A stretch of DNA of 26,189 nucleotides from Cloacimonetes bacterium UBA6081. Its GTDB lineage: Bacteria; Cloacimonadota; Cloacimonadia; Cloacimonadales; Cloacimonadaceae. Below are positions 1 to 7,230 of this stretch, in pieces. Location of the stretch: contig DIXL01000098.1 of assembly GCA_002428685.1 (NCBI GenBank), positions 1-26,189 on the forward strand, written 5' to 3'. The notes under the pieces are model-generated. The model was not told the origin of the DNA and made no database searches. It saw only the letters and a list, made by a program, of their open reading frames with translations. A program made the position numbers and the translations under genes. Numbering within the stretch: the stretch's first letter is position 1; every line of letters starts with the position of its first letter.

Positions 1-118
1 CATCCTCAGGGATAACTTGCTTCTCACCTTTGATGGCTTCTCTGACGGCTCTTAACTGAGCCTTAAGCTTGATCTCCTCGACTTCCAGAATGGCTTGACG
101 GATATCATCGTCTTTCAT
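1..118 (-). CDS. Hypothetical protein, N-terminal part only
   Basis: Thirty-nine codons are visible before the window ends, starting at the ATG complementary to 116-118. A GAGGAG Shine-Dalgarno sequence lies a few bases upstream. The visible peptide begins MKDDDIRQAILEVEEIKLKA and is charged and helical, with a heptad-like spacing that could form a coiled coil. No family is recognised. It is separated from the kor/mce operon by the minisatellite and has its own plausible promoter, so it is probably a separate transcription unit reading out of the window. The rest of the gene is needed for any function call. Confidence 0.6.
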   Translation of the reverse strand, partial: MKDDDIRQAILEVEEIKLKAQLRAVREAIKGEKQVIPED

Positions 119-147
119 GGTTAACTCCTCGTATTTAGTTTAGAGAC

Positions 148-175
148 ATGATTGCATAGAACGTATGTATGTCAA
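148..175 (-). promoter_or_regulatory. Putative sigma-70 promoter of the partial gene
   Basis: On the minus strand a perfect TTGACA -35 box (170-175) follows an A-rich tract. A 16-base spacer leads to AATCAT (148-153), which matches four of six bases of the -10 consensus. The start codon lies about 30 bases downstream. The -35 match is strong and the -10 is weak, so this is a candidate only. Confidence 0.4.
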
Positions 176-240
176 GCTTTTTTTTTAGTAATTACGTAAA
201 ATGTCCAAACTCCAGACGGTGGCTGAAGCCACCGCTTATC

Positions 241-572
241 TCACTTGCGAAGCTCTCACTTGCGAAGCTCTCACTGCAAAGCTCTCACTTGCAAAGCTCT
301 CACTTGCAAAGCTCTCACTTGCGAAGCTCTCACTTGCGAAGCTCTCACTGCAAAGCTCTCACTTGCGAAGCTCTCACTTGCGAAGCTCTCACTGCAAAGC
401 CTCACTTGCGAAGCTCTCACTGCAAAGCTCTCACTGCGAAGCTCTCACTTGCAAAGCTCTCACTTGCGAAGCTCTCACTTGTGAAACTCTCACTTGCGAA
501 GCTCTCACTTGCGAAGCTCTCACTGCGAAGCTCTCACTTGCGCGTAGCACTCTCACTTTCTTTGCAAAGCTC
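241..572. repeat. Minisatellite, about 22 units of 13-15 bp
   Basis: The plus-strand unit is TCACTTGCGAAGCTC (15 bp). Most units have this length, with a G/A alternation (TGCGAAG or TGCAAAG). Six units are shorter: five of 14 bp lack one T (TCACTGC...), and one of 13 bp at 389-401 also lacks a T in the CTC end. The last two units (534-552 and 553-572) carry insertions and decay into unique sequence. Because 15 is a multiple of three, all three plus frames stay open across much of the array, which creates spurious ORFs. The array abuts and enters the 3' end of mce. It is not a CRISPR: there are no unique spacers and the units are contiguous. Confidence 0.95.
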
Positions 573-950
573 TATCAATACTCCCAAGCTACTCCTGGGG
601 TGCAGAAAAGCGATGTCGGCATGATGAGCTCCGGGACGCGGCTCTTTGTCTATAAGAGTGATGCCCTTCTCTTCTGAAGCCTTCAAAGCCTCGGGAAGGT
701 TATCCACGCCAAAGGCAAGGTGTTGAATTCCTTCGCCTTTCTTTTCGATAAACTTTGCCACGGGGCTATCATCTGAAGTTGGGCACAGCAGTTCAATACG
801 CGTATTTCCGCAGGGCAGAAAAGCCACCCTGACTTTTTGAGAGGGGACTTCTTCAATGCCCTCCAGCTTTAAGCCCAGGCTTTCGTAAAAGGCGATGCCG
901 GCTTCCAGGTCTTTCACCGCAATCCCGATATGGCTGATACTTTTTACCAT
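534..950 (-). CDS. mce: Methylmalonyl-CoA epimerase
   Basis: 138-residue glyoxalase/VOC-fold protein that interconverts the (R) and (S) epimers of methylmalonyl-CoA, linking succinyl-CoA and propionyl-CoA metabolism. The N-terminus SHIGIAVKDLEAGIAFYESL holds the first metal-ligand His and the beta-alpha-beta-beta-beta signature. Further on are the family-like EGIQHLAFGVDNL and PRPGAHHADIAFLHP with HPRSSLGVLIEL near the end, carrying the other ligands. The start is the ATG at 948-950, because GAGGGA sits just upstream and overlaps the korC stop (10-bp gap); a longer reading frame upstream is not supported. The last residues (about SESATRK) and the TGA are encoded by degenerate units of the neighbouring minisatellite, so the C-terminus is probably a late replacement. 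It is the last gene of the kor operon. Confidence 0.9.
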   Translation of the reverse strand: MVKSISHIGIAVKDLEAGIAFYESLGLKLEGIEEVPSQKVRVAFLPCGNTRIELLCPTSDDSPVAKFIEKKGEGIQHLAFGVDNLPEALKASEEKGITLIDKEPRPGAHHADIAFLHPRSSLGVLIELCKESESATRK

Positions 951-960
951 GCTGTCCCTC

Positions 961-1503
961 TTACTGCTTATATTTCCTGGCAAGCTCAAAGCCGATCTCC
1001 ATGGCCTTGTGATTCAATTCCACAAAGGCCGGTTTGACGGTTTCGGCAATGGATTGCTTCAGCGATTCTTCTTTTACGATACCCGTAATCTTTACCAAAA
1101 ACGCCAAAGACATGATGTTGGTGCTAATCGGGCTGCCAAGTTTTTCCTGAGCAATATCAGTGAAGGGAAGCTCGAAAGTGTTTTCTGCTGCCAAAGCCAG
1201 ATTTTTTACAAAGGTGGTGTCAATAATCAGGATGCCATTCTCACGCAAATCGAACAGATAAACATCACAGGCTTCCTGAGTTAAAGCCAGCAGACAGTTA
1301 AAGTTAGTGGCTTCAGGAAAGAAGATTTCATCATCGCTGATAATTACATCTGCACGTGAGTATCCTCCGCGGGATTCTGGCCCATAGCTTTGGGTTTGGG
1401 TTACGCGGCGTTTTTCGATTACCGCAGCTCTGGCCAAAATGATTCCAGCCAAAATTAGACCCTGACCACCGCTGCCGGAAAGGCGAACTTCATAATTGGC
1501 CAT
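961..1503 (-). CDS. korC: 2-oxoacid (2-oxoglutarate):ferredoxin oxidoreductase, gamma subunit
   Basis: 180-residue gamma subunit of a KorABCD-type pyruvate/2-oxoglutarate:ferredoxin oxidoreductase. The family hallmark GSGGQGLILAGIILARAA is at residues ~10-27, followed by SYGPESRGGYSRADVIIS, typical of KorC/PorG. The gamma subunit contributes to the CoA-handling part of the cytoplasmic complex. Its ATG overlaps the korB stop by one base (TAATG) behind a GGAGGTG ribosome-binding site, which implies translational coupling. The mce start lies 10 bp beyond its stop. Assignment to Kor rather than Por rests on the four-subunit order and the KorA sequence, and the substrate has not been shown directly. 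Confidence 0.9.
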   Translation of the reverse strand: MANYEVRLSGSGGQGLILAGIILARAAVIEKRRVTQTQSYGPESRGGYSRADVIISDDEIFFPEATNFNCLLALTQEACDVYLFDLRENGILIIDTTFVKNLALAAENTFELPFTDIAQEKLGSPISTNIMSLAFLVKITGIVKEESLKQSIAETVKPAFVELNHKAMEIGFELARKYKQ

Positions 1504-2342
1504 TATTCACCTCCCATGGCTTGCACCCGTTGCACAAGTGAGGCATATTGAGCGCAGAATTCGGGACGGATTTCCCGCCGTAAAATACCCCGCACAATTT
1601 TGCCTTCTACCTTTTCGGGAGGAAGCTTATCAACCGCAGCCAAAGGAATGGAATTGTCTCGGAATTCCTTCATCATCTGAGGTGCACCGCCTTTTTTATT
1701 CAACCGACCATAAATTACCGGGCAGGCACTGATTACTTCTATCAGCGAAAATCCTGGGTGTTCCATGGCGTCTTTAATGATGCCCTGCATTTCCTGAACA
1801 TGGAATGCCGTTGTGCGGGCTACAAAAGAAGCTCCAGCTCCCATGGCCAGATTGCAGACGTTGAAATCGGGCTCGATGTTGCCATAAGGTGCAGTGGTGG
1901 CGATGGCGTCATGAGGTGTGGTGGGACTGCATTGTCCGCCGGTCATGCCATAAATGTTATTATTAATCAGGATTACCTTCAGGTCTATATTGCGTCGGGC
2001 AGCGTGGATAAGATGATTGCCACCTATTGCAGTGCAATCGCCATCTCCGGTAACCACAATCACTTTCAGATGAGGTTTGTGCAGTTTTACGCCTGTGGCA
2101 TAGGCTATGCTGCGTCCATGCAAAGTATGCAGAGTATTAAAATCCACATACACCGGCATGCGTGAAGAGCAGCCTATTCCAGATACCATAACGATATCAT
2201 CCCTATCCAAATTCATTGATGCTATGGCACGGATGATGGCACCAAGCACAATCCCATTACTGCAGCCTGCACACCAGACATGGGGAAACTTTTTGTCGTG
2301 GCGCAGGTATTCGTGAATTATGCGTTGTGGAATGTTTGCCAT
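1503..2342 (-). CDS. korB: 2-oxoacid (2-oxoglutarate):ferredoxin oxidoreductase, beta subunit
   Basis: 279-residue thiamine-diphosphate-binding beta subunit. The HVWCAGCSNG segment near residue 20 is typical of the beta subunit. The ThDP motif is GDGDCTAIGGNH, followed by the conserved INNNIYGMTGGQ that binds the pyrophosphate and Mg2+. With KorA it decarboxylates the 2-oxoacid and passes electrons to ferredoxin through the KorD clusters. Only two bases separate its ATG from the korA stop, and its ribosome-binding site AAGGAGG lies inside the last korA codons. The next gene, korC, overlaps it by one base. Length is normal for the family. Confidence 0.93.
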   Translation of the reverse strand: MANIPQRIIHEYLRHDKKFPHVWCAGCSNGIVLGAIIRAIASMNLDRDDIVMVSGIGCSSRMPVYVDFNTLHTLHGRSIAYATGVKLHKPHLKVIVVTGDGDCTAIGGNHLIHAARRNIDLKVILINNNIYGMTGGQCSPTTPHDAIATTAPYGNIEPDFNVCNLAMGAGASFVARTTAFHVQEMQGIIKDAMEHPGFSLIEVISACPVIYGRLNKKGGAPQMMKEFRDNSIPLAAVDKLPPEKVEGKIVRGILRREIRPEFCAQYASLVQRVQAMGGE

Positions 2343-2344
2343 TT

Positions 2345-3580
2345 CTAAAAAACCTCCTTGATTTTTCGCAGGATGTCGTTTGGGGTAATCAACTGCCCGT
2401 TTACGCGTTGCAGGGCAATCAGATTGCTTTCGCTTTTATCCTTGGTAAGGCGCTGCACTTCGTGAATTAATTGACCTTGATTTAGCTCCGGGACAATAAC
2501 CGTTTCCACATTACGCAGCATTTTACGGACTGCATCATCCGGAAAAGGCCAAATGGTAAGCGGCCTGAGAAGACCAACCTTTATGCCTTCAAAGCGAGCC
2601 ATGGCTATGGCTGCTTTGGCTGCACGAGCTGTGATTCCAGCGGCAAATATAGCAATTTTGGCGTCTTCCATCTGGTGGCTTTCTATTTGAACCAGGTCGC
2701 GGATATTATAAGATATCTTTTTGCGCAGACGTTCCATCATTTCGCCGGCTTCAGAGGATTTATTGGTGGGAAAACCGTGAGAATCATGCGTTAAACCGGT
2801 AACATGAAAGCGATAGCCTTCACCATAACTGGCAAGGGGCGATAGATATTTCTGGTTTTCATCGTAGTGTTTATACCAGTGAGGCGGAACGGTTGGTTTG
2901 ATGCGGCTGATTACACGCACATTAGCCATATCCGGCAGGCGGACAGCTTCACGCATGTGTCCCAAAACCTCATCAAGGAGCAAGATAACGCAGGTGCGAT
3001 ACTTTTCGGAAAGGTTTACGGCACGGATGGTTAGTTCATAGCTTTCCTTAACCGAATCGGGGTATAGGACAATTGCAGGAGAATCTCCATGCGAGCCCCA
3101 TTTGGCTTGCATAATGTCTCCCTGAGCAGGACTTGTAGGCATTCCTGTGCTGGGTCCCATTCGCTGAACATTAACCACCACACACGGTGTTTCGGTAATC
3201 TTGGCAAAGCCAATACCTTCCTGCATCAAAGAAAACCCGGGTCCGCTCGTGGCAGTCAGCGATTTTGCCCCGGCCAAAGAAGCACCGGTAATGGCGCAAA
3301 TAGAAGCTATTTCATCTTCCATTTGCACAAACACTCCACCTCGCTTAGGCAGTTCGGTGGCCAGAATTTCAGCAATTTCGGTAGAAGGCGTAATGGGGTA
3401 TCCGGCAAAGAAATTTACACCCGCATCCAAAGCTCCCAAAGCTACTGCCTCGTTGCCCTGCATCAGCACATTCTTGCGTTCGCGCTTTTGCTGCAGTTCC
3501 TGTAAGGCGGTATCGGGTTTCTTGGTGACGGTTTCTTGCTTTGGTTTAACCGGAGTTTTTGCTTTTTCATTTTTCAACAT
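2345..3580 (-). CDS. korA: 2-oxoacid (2-oxoglutarate):ferredoxin oxidoreductase, alpha subunit
   Basis: 411-residue alpha subunit. GYPITPSTE (residues ~60-68) and MEDEIASICAITGASLAG mark the pyrimidine-binding domain, and TATSGPGFSLMQEGIG and GPSTGMPTSPAQGD are KorA signatures. A C-terminal domain (about 300 onward) carries ITARAAKAAIAMARFEG and LLRPLTIWPFP. The start is uncertain by one codon: ATGATG follows AAGGAG, and the second ATG (complement of 3578-3580) has the better spacing. A longer upstream frame overlapping korD is less likely. About 36 Lys/Pro-rich residues precede the usual family N-terminus (MQGNEAVALGAL), an unusual basic extension. The korD stop lies just upstream (10 bp). 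Confidence 0.92.
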   Translation of the reverse strand: MLKNEKAKTPVKPKQETVTKKPDTALQELQQKRERKNVLMQGNEAVALGALDAGVNFFAGYPITPSTEIAEILATELPKRGGVFVQMEDEIASICAITGASLAGAKSLTATSGPGFSLMQEGIGFAKITETPCVVVNVQRMGPSTGMPTSPAQGDIMQAKWGSHGDSPAIVLYPDSVKESYELTIRAVNLSEKYRTCVILLLDEVLGHMREAVRLPDMANVRVISRIKPTVPPHWYKHYDENQKYLSPLASYGEGYRFHVTGLTHDSHGFPTNKSSEAGEMMERLRKKISYNIRDLVQIESHQMEDAKIAIFAAGITARAAKAAIAMARFEGIKVGLLRPLTIWPFPDDAVRKMLRNVETVIVPELNQGQLIHEVQRLTKDKSESNLIALQRVNGQLITPNDILRKIKEVF

Positions 3581-3590
3581 CATTACTCCT

Positions 3591-3890
3591 TCAACGATCC
3601 TTGGCACCGGTTATGGCAAAATCCGGACAAAGTCTGTCGCAGGTTTCGCAGTGAATACATTTTTCGGGGGCCAGAACGTAGGGTGAGCCATCACCTTTGC
3701 GTCCCAAACATCCGGTGGGGCAAAAAGCTACGCAGATACCGCACTTTTTACACCAGTTATAATAGATCAGCACGGGAGAATCGTCATCACCGGGTTCTTT
3801 CACCTCGGTGATTTCCACTTCCATTTTTTCGGGAGTGTCTTCCGAGCGAATGATCATGCCCATACGGTCTTTTTCGACTTTCTTGGACAT
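3591..3890 (-). CDS. korD: 2-oxoacid:ferredoxin oxidoreductase, delta (2[4Fe-4S] ferredoxin) subunit
   Basis: 99-residue ferredoxin-type subunit that carries electrons from the ThDP centre of KorAB to soluble ferredoxin. Two cluster motifs are visible: CKKCGICVAFCPTGC and CIHCETCDRLCP, each Cx2Cx2Cx3C followed by P or G as in bacterial 2[4Fe-4S] ferredoxins. The start at the ATG complementary to 3888-3890 is chosen because GGAGG lies five bases upstream; an ATG four codons earlier has no such signal. It sits 17 bp after the aminotransferase and 10 bp before korA, so it belongs to the same operon. Its N-terminal half (about 35 residues, charged) precedes the first cluster. Confidence 0.92.
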   Translation of the reverse strand: MSKKVEKDRMGMIIRSEDTPEKMEVEITEVKEPGDDDSPVLIYYNWCKKCGICVAFCPTGCLGRKGDGSPYVLAPEKCIHCETCDRLCPDFAITGAKDR

Positions 3891-3907
3891 TAATTCCTCC
3901 ACTTATT

Positions 3908-5128
3908 CTATTTTAAATTTGTTACAGCTTTTTTCAGGAAAGCACCCAAGCGTTTACAGCCTTCGATATTCTGTTCAATGCTTTCGTAGCTAAAGTTCAA
4001 ACGCATGGTATTATAGCCTTTACCATCGCAGAAGAAGCTATTGCCGGCCACATAAGCCACATTGGCTTCTTTAATGCAATCCAACAAAAGGGCTTGACTA
4101 TCCAAGCTTTCGGGTCCCTTAATCATTAAGAACAATCCGCCCTCAGGATGAGTCCAGCTAATCTCTTCCGGCATATATTTTTCCAGTGAATCCAGCATAA
4201 CTTTCTGCTTTTCAGAATACATCTTGCTGATTTCCTTTATCTTGGGATCCAAAAATCCCTGTTCGAGATAGCGGGCAGCGATGCGTTGCGTGAAAGGCGG
4301 AGTGCATAAATCGGTGGCTTGCTTACCCACCACAATTTTATCCAACACATCAGGATGCCCCACCACCCAACCAATCCGGAATCCGGGACAGAAGATCTTA
4401 CTGAATGTCCCCAGTAAAACCACATGCCCTGTTCCATCCAATTCATAGATGGTTCTTTGGGGGGTGCCTTCATAACGCAATTCGCGATAAGGGCTATCTT
4501 CAATAATCAGAACGTCATACTTATAGGCCAAGTCCAAAATCTCTTTTCTGCGGTGTTCGGTCATGGTTACACCCGCGGGATTTTGGAAATCGGGAATCAG
4601 ATAGATAAACTTTGGCTTTTTGCCTTTGGCGGCAAGATCCTTTAAGTGGCTTTCCAAAATAGCTGGGTCTTCGCCCTCTTCGTCCATGGGAATGCCGATC
4701 ATGTTGGCTCCATAGGAATTGAAGGCAGAAAGTCCGCCCAAATATGATGGCAGGCCTACTATTACATAGTCCCCACGGTCTATCAACATTTTTGCAATGA
4801 GGTCTAATGCCTGTTGAGAAGCTGTGGTGATAATCATATTATCGATGCTCATGTCCACACCGCTTGCTTTATAGCGGTTAACAAGCATGGTGCGCAGCAA
4901 AATATCACCTTCTGTGGCTCCATATTGCAGGGCAAAAGCAGCTTCGGTGTTCATTACTTCCATCATAATGGTTTTTAGCTCTTCCACCGGAAAAGTTAAA
5001 GGACTGGGGAATCCTCCGGAAAAGGAAATAAGGCCTGGTTGACCAAGAAACTTCAGTAATTCACGAATTGCTGAACGTTTCATGCCTTTGATATTGACTG
5101 ACAGGATATCTTGCAGATCGGTGATCAT
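3908..5128 (-). CDS. PLP-dependent aminotransferase, class I/II (2-aminoadipate/LysN-like)
   Basis: 406-residue fold-type I aminotransferase resembling the LysN/2-aminoadipate and MocR-type aminotransferase group. Visible signatures are SGGFPSPLTFP (~37-47), ALQYGATEG, IPDFQNPAGVTM with the PLP-contacting Asn183, IIEDSPYRELRY with Asp211 and Tyr214, and GTFSKIFCPGFRIGW with the Schiff-base Lys244 and the carboxylate-binding Arg251. It would transfer an amino group between an amino acid and a 2-oxoacid, probably 2-oxoglutarate/glutamate. The gene follows the SpoVG-like gene by 18 bp and precedes korD by 17 bp, so it may feed 2-oxoacids to the oxidoreductase. GGAGG supports the ATG at 5126-5128. 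The substrate cannot be read from sequence. Confidence 0.87.
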   Translation of the reverse strand: MITDLQDILSVNIKGMKRSAIRELLKFLGQPGLISFSGGFPSPLTFPVEELKTIMMEVMNTEAAFALQYGATEGDILLRTMLVNRYKASGVDMSIDNMIITTASQQALDLIAKMLIDRGDYVIVGLPSYLGGLSAFNSYGANMIGIPMDEEGEDPAILESHLKDLAAKGKKPKFIYLIPDFQNPAGVTMTEHRRKEILDLAYKYDVLIIEDSPYRELRYEGTPQRTIYELDGTGHVVLLGTFSKIFCPGFRIGWVVGHPDVLDKIVVGKQATDLCTPPFTQRIAARYLEQGFLDPKIKEISKMYSEKQKVMLDSLEKYMPEEISWTHPEGGLFLMIKGPESLDSQALLLDCIKEANVAYVAGNSFFCDGKGYNTMRLNFSYESIEQNIEGCKRLGAFLKKAVTNLK

Positions 5129-5146
5129 AATGATCCTCCTTCTATT

Positions 5147-5437
5147 TTATTTTTCTTCATAAACCAGAACTTTCTTGTTGCTCTTTCGCCATTCGCGATA
5201 AGCTTCTTTAATCTCCAGTTCCCACACGATGCGTTTGTCATTGTCCTCAAAAGTGATAATATCTATGTAAAAAGTGCGTTTTGTTTTGCCCATGAAGCTT
5301 TTGTGGGGAAACTCCACCACAATTTCGCCCTCAATATTCAGGATGGTAACTTCATTTAGAAAAACCCCTTCGGCAATTTCTATGATTGCTCTGGCTTCCA
5401 CGCTGCCAGTTTGGACATCTCGGAAATGTATGTTCAT
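5147..5437 (-). CDS. SpoVG-like small protein
   Basis: 96-residue protein starting MNIHFRDVQTGSVEARAIIE. GGAGAT just upstream of the ATG complementary to 5435-5437 sets the start; an earlier ATG in the same frame lacks a signal. The pattern of an N-terminal beta strand, an AxxxIEIAEGVFLNEVTI segment and an IVVEFPHKSFMGKTKR segment followed by a long charged C-terminal helix (ELEIKEAYREWRKSNKK) resembles SpoVG. In that family an iAMPskrt-like loop and a C-terminal helix contribute to nucleic-acid binding. Similarity is distant and judged by eye. It is the first gene of the aminotransferase-kor-mce operon (18 bp to the next start), so it could be an RNA- or DNA-binding regulator of that operon. 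Confidence 0.55.
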   Translation of the reverse strand: MNIHFRDVQTGSVEARAIIEIAEGVFLNEVTILNIEGEIVVEFPHKSFMGKTKRTFYIDIITFEDNDKRIVWELEIKEAYREWRKSNKKVLVYEEK

Positions 5438-5772
5438 TATATCTCCATTTTTTCTCACACACCCGCTTAACAAAGGAGCTTATATTGGTCAAGTGTTTTT
5501 TTGAAATGCCTTGTTTACCTGAAAACCTGGGTTCACACAGGCTATGATGTTACACTCCTTCTGAGTTTCTTCAAGGTTTGTCAACATCCTCGCCATTACC
5601 TGGCTTTTTTCAGGTAACTTAGGTTTATCCATTATACCCCCAATTCCATATCCAGGCTGCAAAACACAAACATCTCATTCATTCATAATCCTTGCAAACA
5701 TATAAGTATAGTGATAAACTAAGCATCTCTGCGCATCTTACAAACCCCTGTTACAAACAAGCAATCACCCTG

Positions 5773-5897
5773 CCATTTGTTTTGACCCAAAATAGACCCT
5801 TTGTGCCTGCAACCCCAATTTCCAGCCATCTCCAAAACCCGCATCAGCTATACAAACTATCAGCTTTCACGGGTCTATTTTGGGTTTAAACAAATGG
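5773..5897. repeat. 27-bp inverted repeat flanking 71 bp (MITE-like)
   Basis: The left arm (5773-5799) begins CCATTTGTTTTGACCC and the right arm (5871-5897) ends GGGTTTAAACAAATGG. They are inverted copies with two mismatches in 27 bp. The 71-bp interior has no ORF. Size and structure fit a non-autonomous miniature transposable element or a large cruciform; no clear target-site duplication was seen next to the arms. Confidence 0.8.
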
Positions 5898-6027
5898 ACA
5901 CTATTACCCCCATTGCAAACAATAAAGAGCAACACAATAAAAAACCAAGTAGCGGCAAATATAACAACAAGCCTACACATCACCTCAATTGCGCTACATC
6001 TATCTTATCTATAAACACTTATAAACT

Positions 6028-6120
6028 TGTGTTGAACATAATATAGTTTACTGCGTTTGTGTTGCATGAAAACCCATTTCGTTAAACACAAACGCAGTAA
6101 GCTATATTACATTAGACACA
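6028..6120. repeat. Long inverted repeat immediately 3' of the Fic gene
   Basis: A 25-bp core arm (6039-6063, containing TTTACTGCGTTTGTGTT) is repeated inverted at 6085-6109 with one mismatch and a 21-bp spacer. Outside the core the arms continue imperfectly to TGTGTT (6028) and ACACA (6120). The element ends four bases before the Fic stop codon at 6124. It could terminate transcription from either side through a strong hairpin, although no T-run follows, or be a terminal-inverted-repeat element marking the island boundary. Confidence 0.8.
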
Positions 6121-6123
6121 AAT

Positions 6124-7218
6124 CTACTTTACAATCTCAAAGAGTTCCTTAAATAAAAACCTACCTGCCCTCCTTCCTTTTGGCTTTCTAAGATCAATTA
6201 AGATGCCACTCTTCCTAAGCAAAGATATTATCCTTATTGCACTTGCCTTCGGAATACCAGATTTGTTTACAAAACTTGAGGATGTAATTATGGGAGCTGA
6301 GAATAGTGCATCAGTGGTTCTAATTGCAAACTGCGAATTAGTGATTTGAGGAATTAAGGCTTTGGTTTTTTCATATAGGTCTTGAATTTTCTTTGTTTTA
6401 GATATGTTTATACTTGCCTGCTCTATTATCGCCTGTAAAAAAAAGGCTATCCATCCATTCCAATCTCTCTTTTCCGATACAGCTTTCAGCCTCTCGTAAT
6501 ACATATCTCTATTACTTTCAAGATAGGAGCTTAAATAGAATACAGGGCTGGAAAGCGCACCCTTATAAAACAGGAATAATGGTATTAACAAACGCCCAAT
6601 TCTACCATTACCGTCCAAAAAAGGATGAATGATCTCAAACTGCGCTTTCACTATAGCTAACTGAACCAATACATCTTTCTCATCAGAATTTAGATAATTC
6701 TCCCAGTTGTATAAAGAAGGTAATACATTCTCCGGACTTGGAGGAATGTAAGTAGCATACTCCATACTAACTCCTGGAGCGCCAATGTAATTTTGTGATC
6801 TGCGAAATTCACCGGGGTTTTTGTTTCTTCCCCTTACACTATCCAGAAGAATCGCATGGACCTCTCGGATCAGATTTAATGAAAGAGGGAGAGTTTTCAA
6901 TCTATCAGTAGCATGGCTGCTTGCCTTTCGATAATTTATTACTTCCATAATATCGTTATACTTATTCACCTCTAACCTTTCCGTCGGGTCTGCATCATAC
7001 TCTAAAACTTCTTCCAACGTTGCCTGTGACTCTTCAATTTTTGAGGATAATACTGCCTCCTGGGTTGTTAGTGGTGACAGTAAGAGGTTAGGATTCACTA
7101 TGCTTTGGAGCATGCCATCATATCGGCCAATGGCATCGTGTGCCTTTCCGATCGCAGGTACATGCAGCTCCCACTTGATCTGCTCAATCGGTAGTTTATC
7201 AGGTACATAGGGCTTCAT
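6124..7218 (-). CDS. Fic family protein (predicted AMPylase) with C-terminal winged helix
   Basis: 364-residue Fic-domain protein. The active-site motif HPFLDGNGRIGR occupies residues 198-209 with the catalytic His198 and the phosphate-binding GNGR intact, so adenylyltransferase activity on a protein hydroxyl is predicted. An N-terminal helical region holds a candidate inhibitory motif, SSKIEES (58-64). It fits [S/T]xxxE[G/N] only if the final Gly/Asn is replaced by Glu63. The C-terminus (~320-364) looks like a winged helix (SGIPKASAIRIISLLRKSGI), common in this subfamily. GAGGAG eight bases before the ATG supports the start. It follows the HEPN-motif gene by 12 bp and is the last gene of the island operon. 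Role: toxin-like effector or regulator, inferred. Confidence 0.88.
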   Translation of the reverse strand: MKPYVPDKLPIEQIKWELHVPAIGKAHDAIGRYDGMLQSIVNPNLLLSPLTTQEAVLSSKIEESQATLEEVLEYDADPTERLEVNKYNDIMEVINYRKASSHATDRLKTLPLSLNLIREVHAILLDSVRGRNKNPGEFRRSQNYIGAPGVSMEYATYIPPSPENVLPSLYNWENYLNSDEKDVLVQLAIVKAQFEIIHPFLDGNGRIGRLLIPLFLFYKGALSSPVFYLSSYLESNRDMYYERLKAVSEKRDWNGWIAFFLQAIIEQASINISKTKKIQDLYEKTKALIPQITNSQFAIRTTDALFSAPIITSSSFVNKSGIPKASAIRIISLLRKSGILIDLRKPKGRRAGRFLFKELFEIVK

Positions 7219-7230
7219 TCTTGACTCCTC

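Larger units (their letters stand above)
5438..6123. other. Intergenic region between metabolic operon and island
   Basis: No credible gene lies here on either strand; open frames are short, without ribosome-binding sites. The promoter of the leftward kor operon must lie in its left part but no convincing -35/-10 pair was found. A small hairpin is present at 5596-5617 (TTACCTG and CAGGTAA arms around a T-rich loop). Two long inverted repeats, described separately, fill much of the right half. The region marks the downstream edge of the accessory island, whose last gene ends at 6124. Confidence 0.6.

Noticed and set aside
241..572. CRISPR array
   Set aside because: Units are contiguous with no unique spacers, and no cas genes are nearby.
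169..677. Three overlapping plus-strand ORFs of 79-158 codons rich in LAKLSLAKLS-type repeats
   Set aside because: They are frame images of the 15-bp minisatellite, lack ribosome-binding sites and overlap mce antisense.
5692..6046. Short plus-strand ORFs in the gene-free region
   Set aside because: They cross the inverted repeats, lack Shine-Dalgarno sequences and have low-complexity composition.
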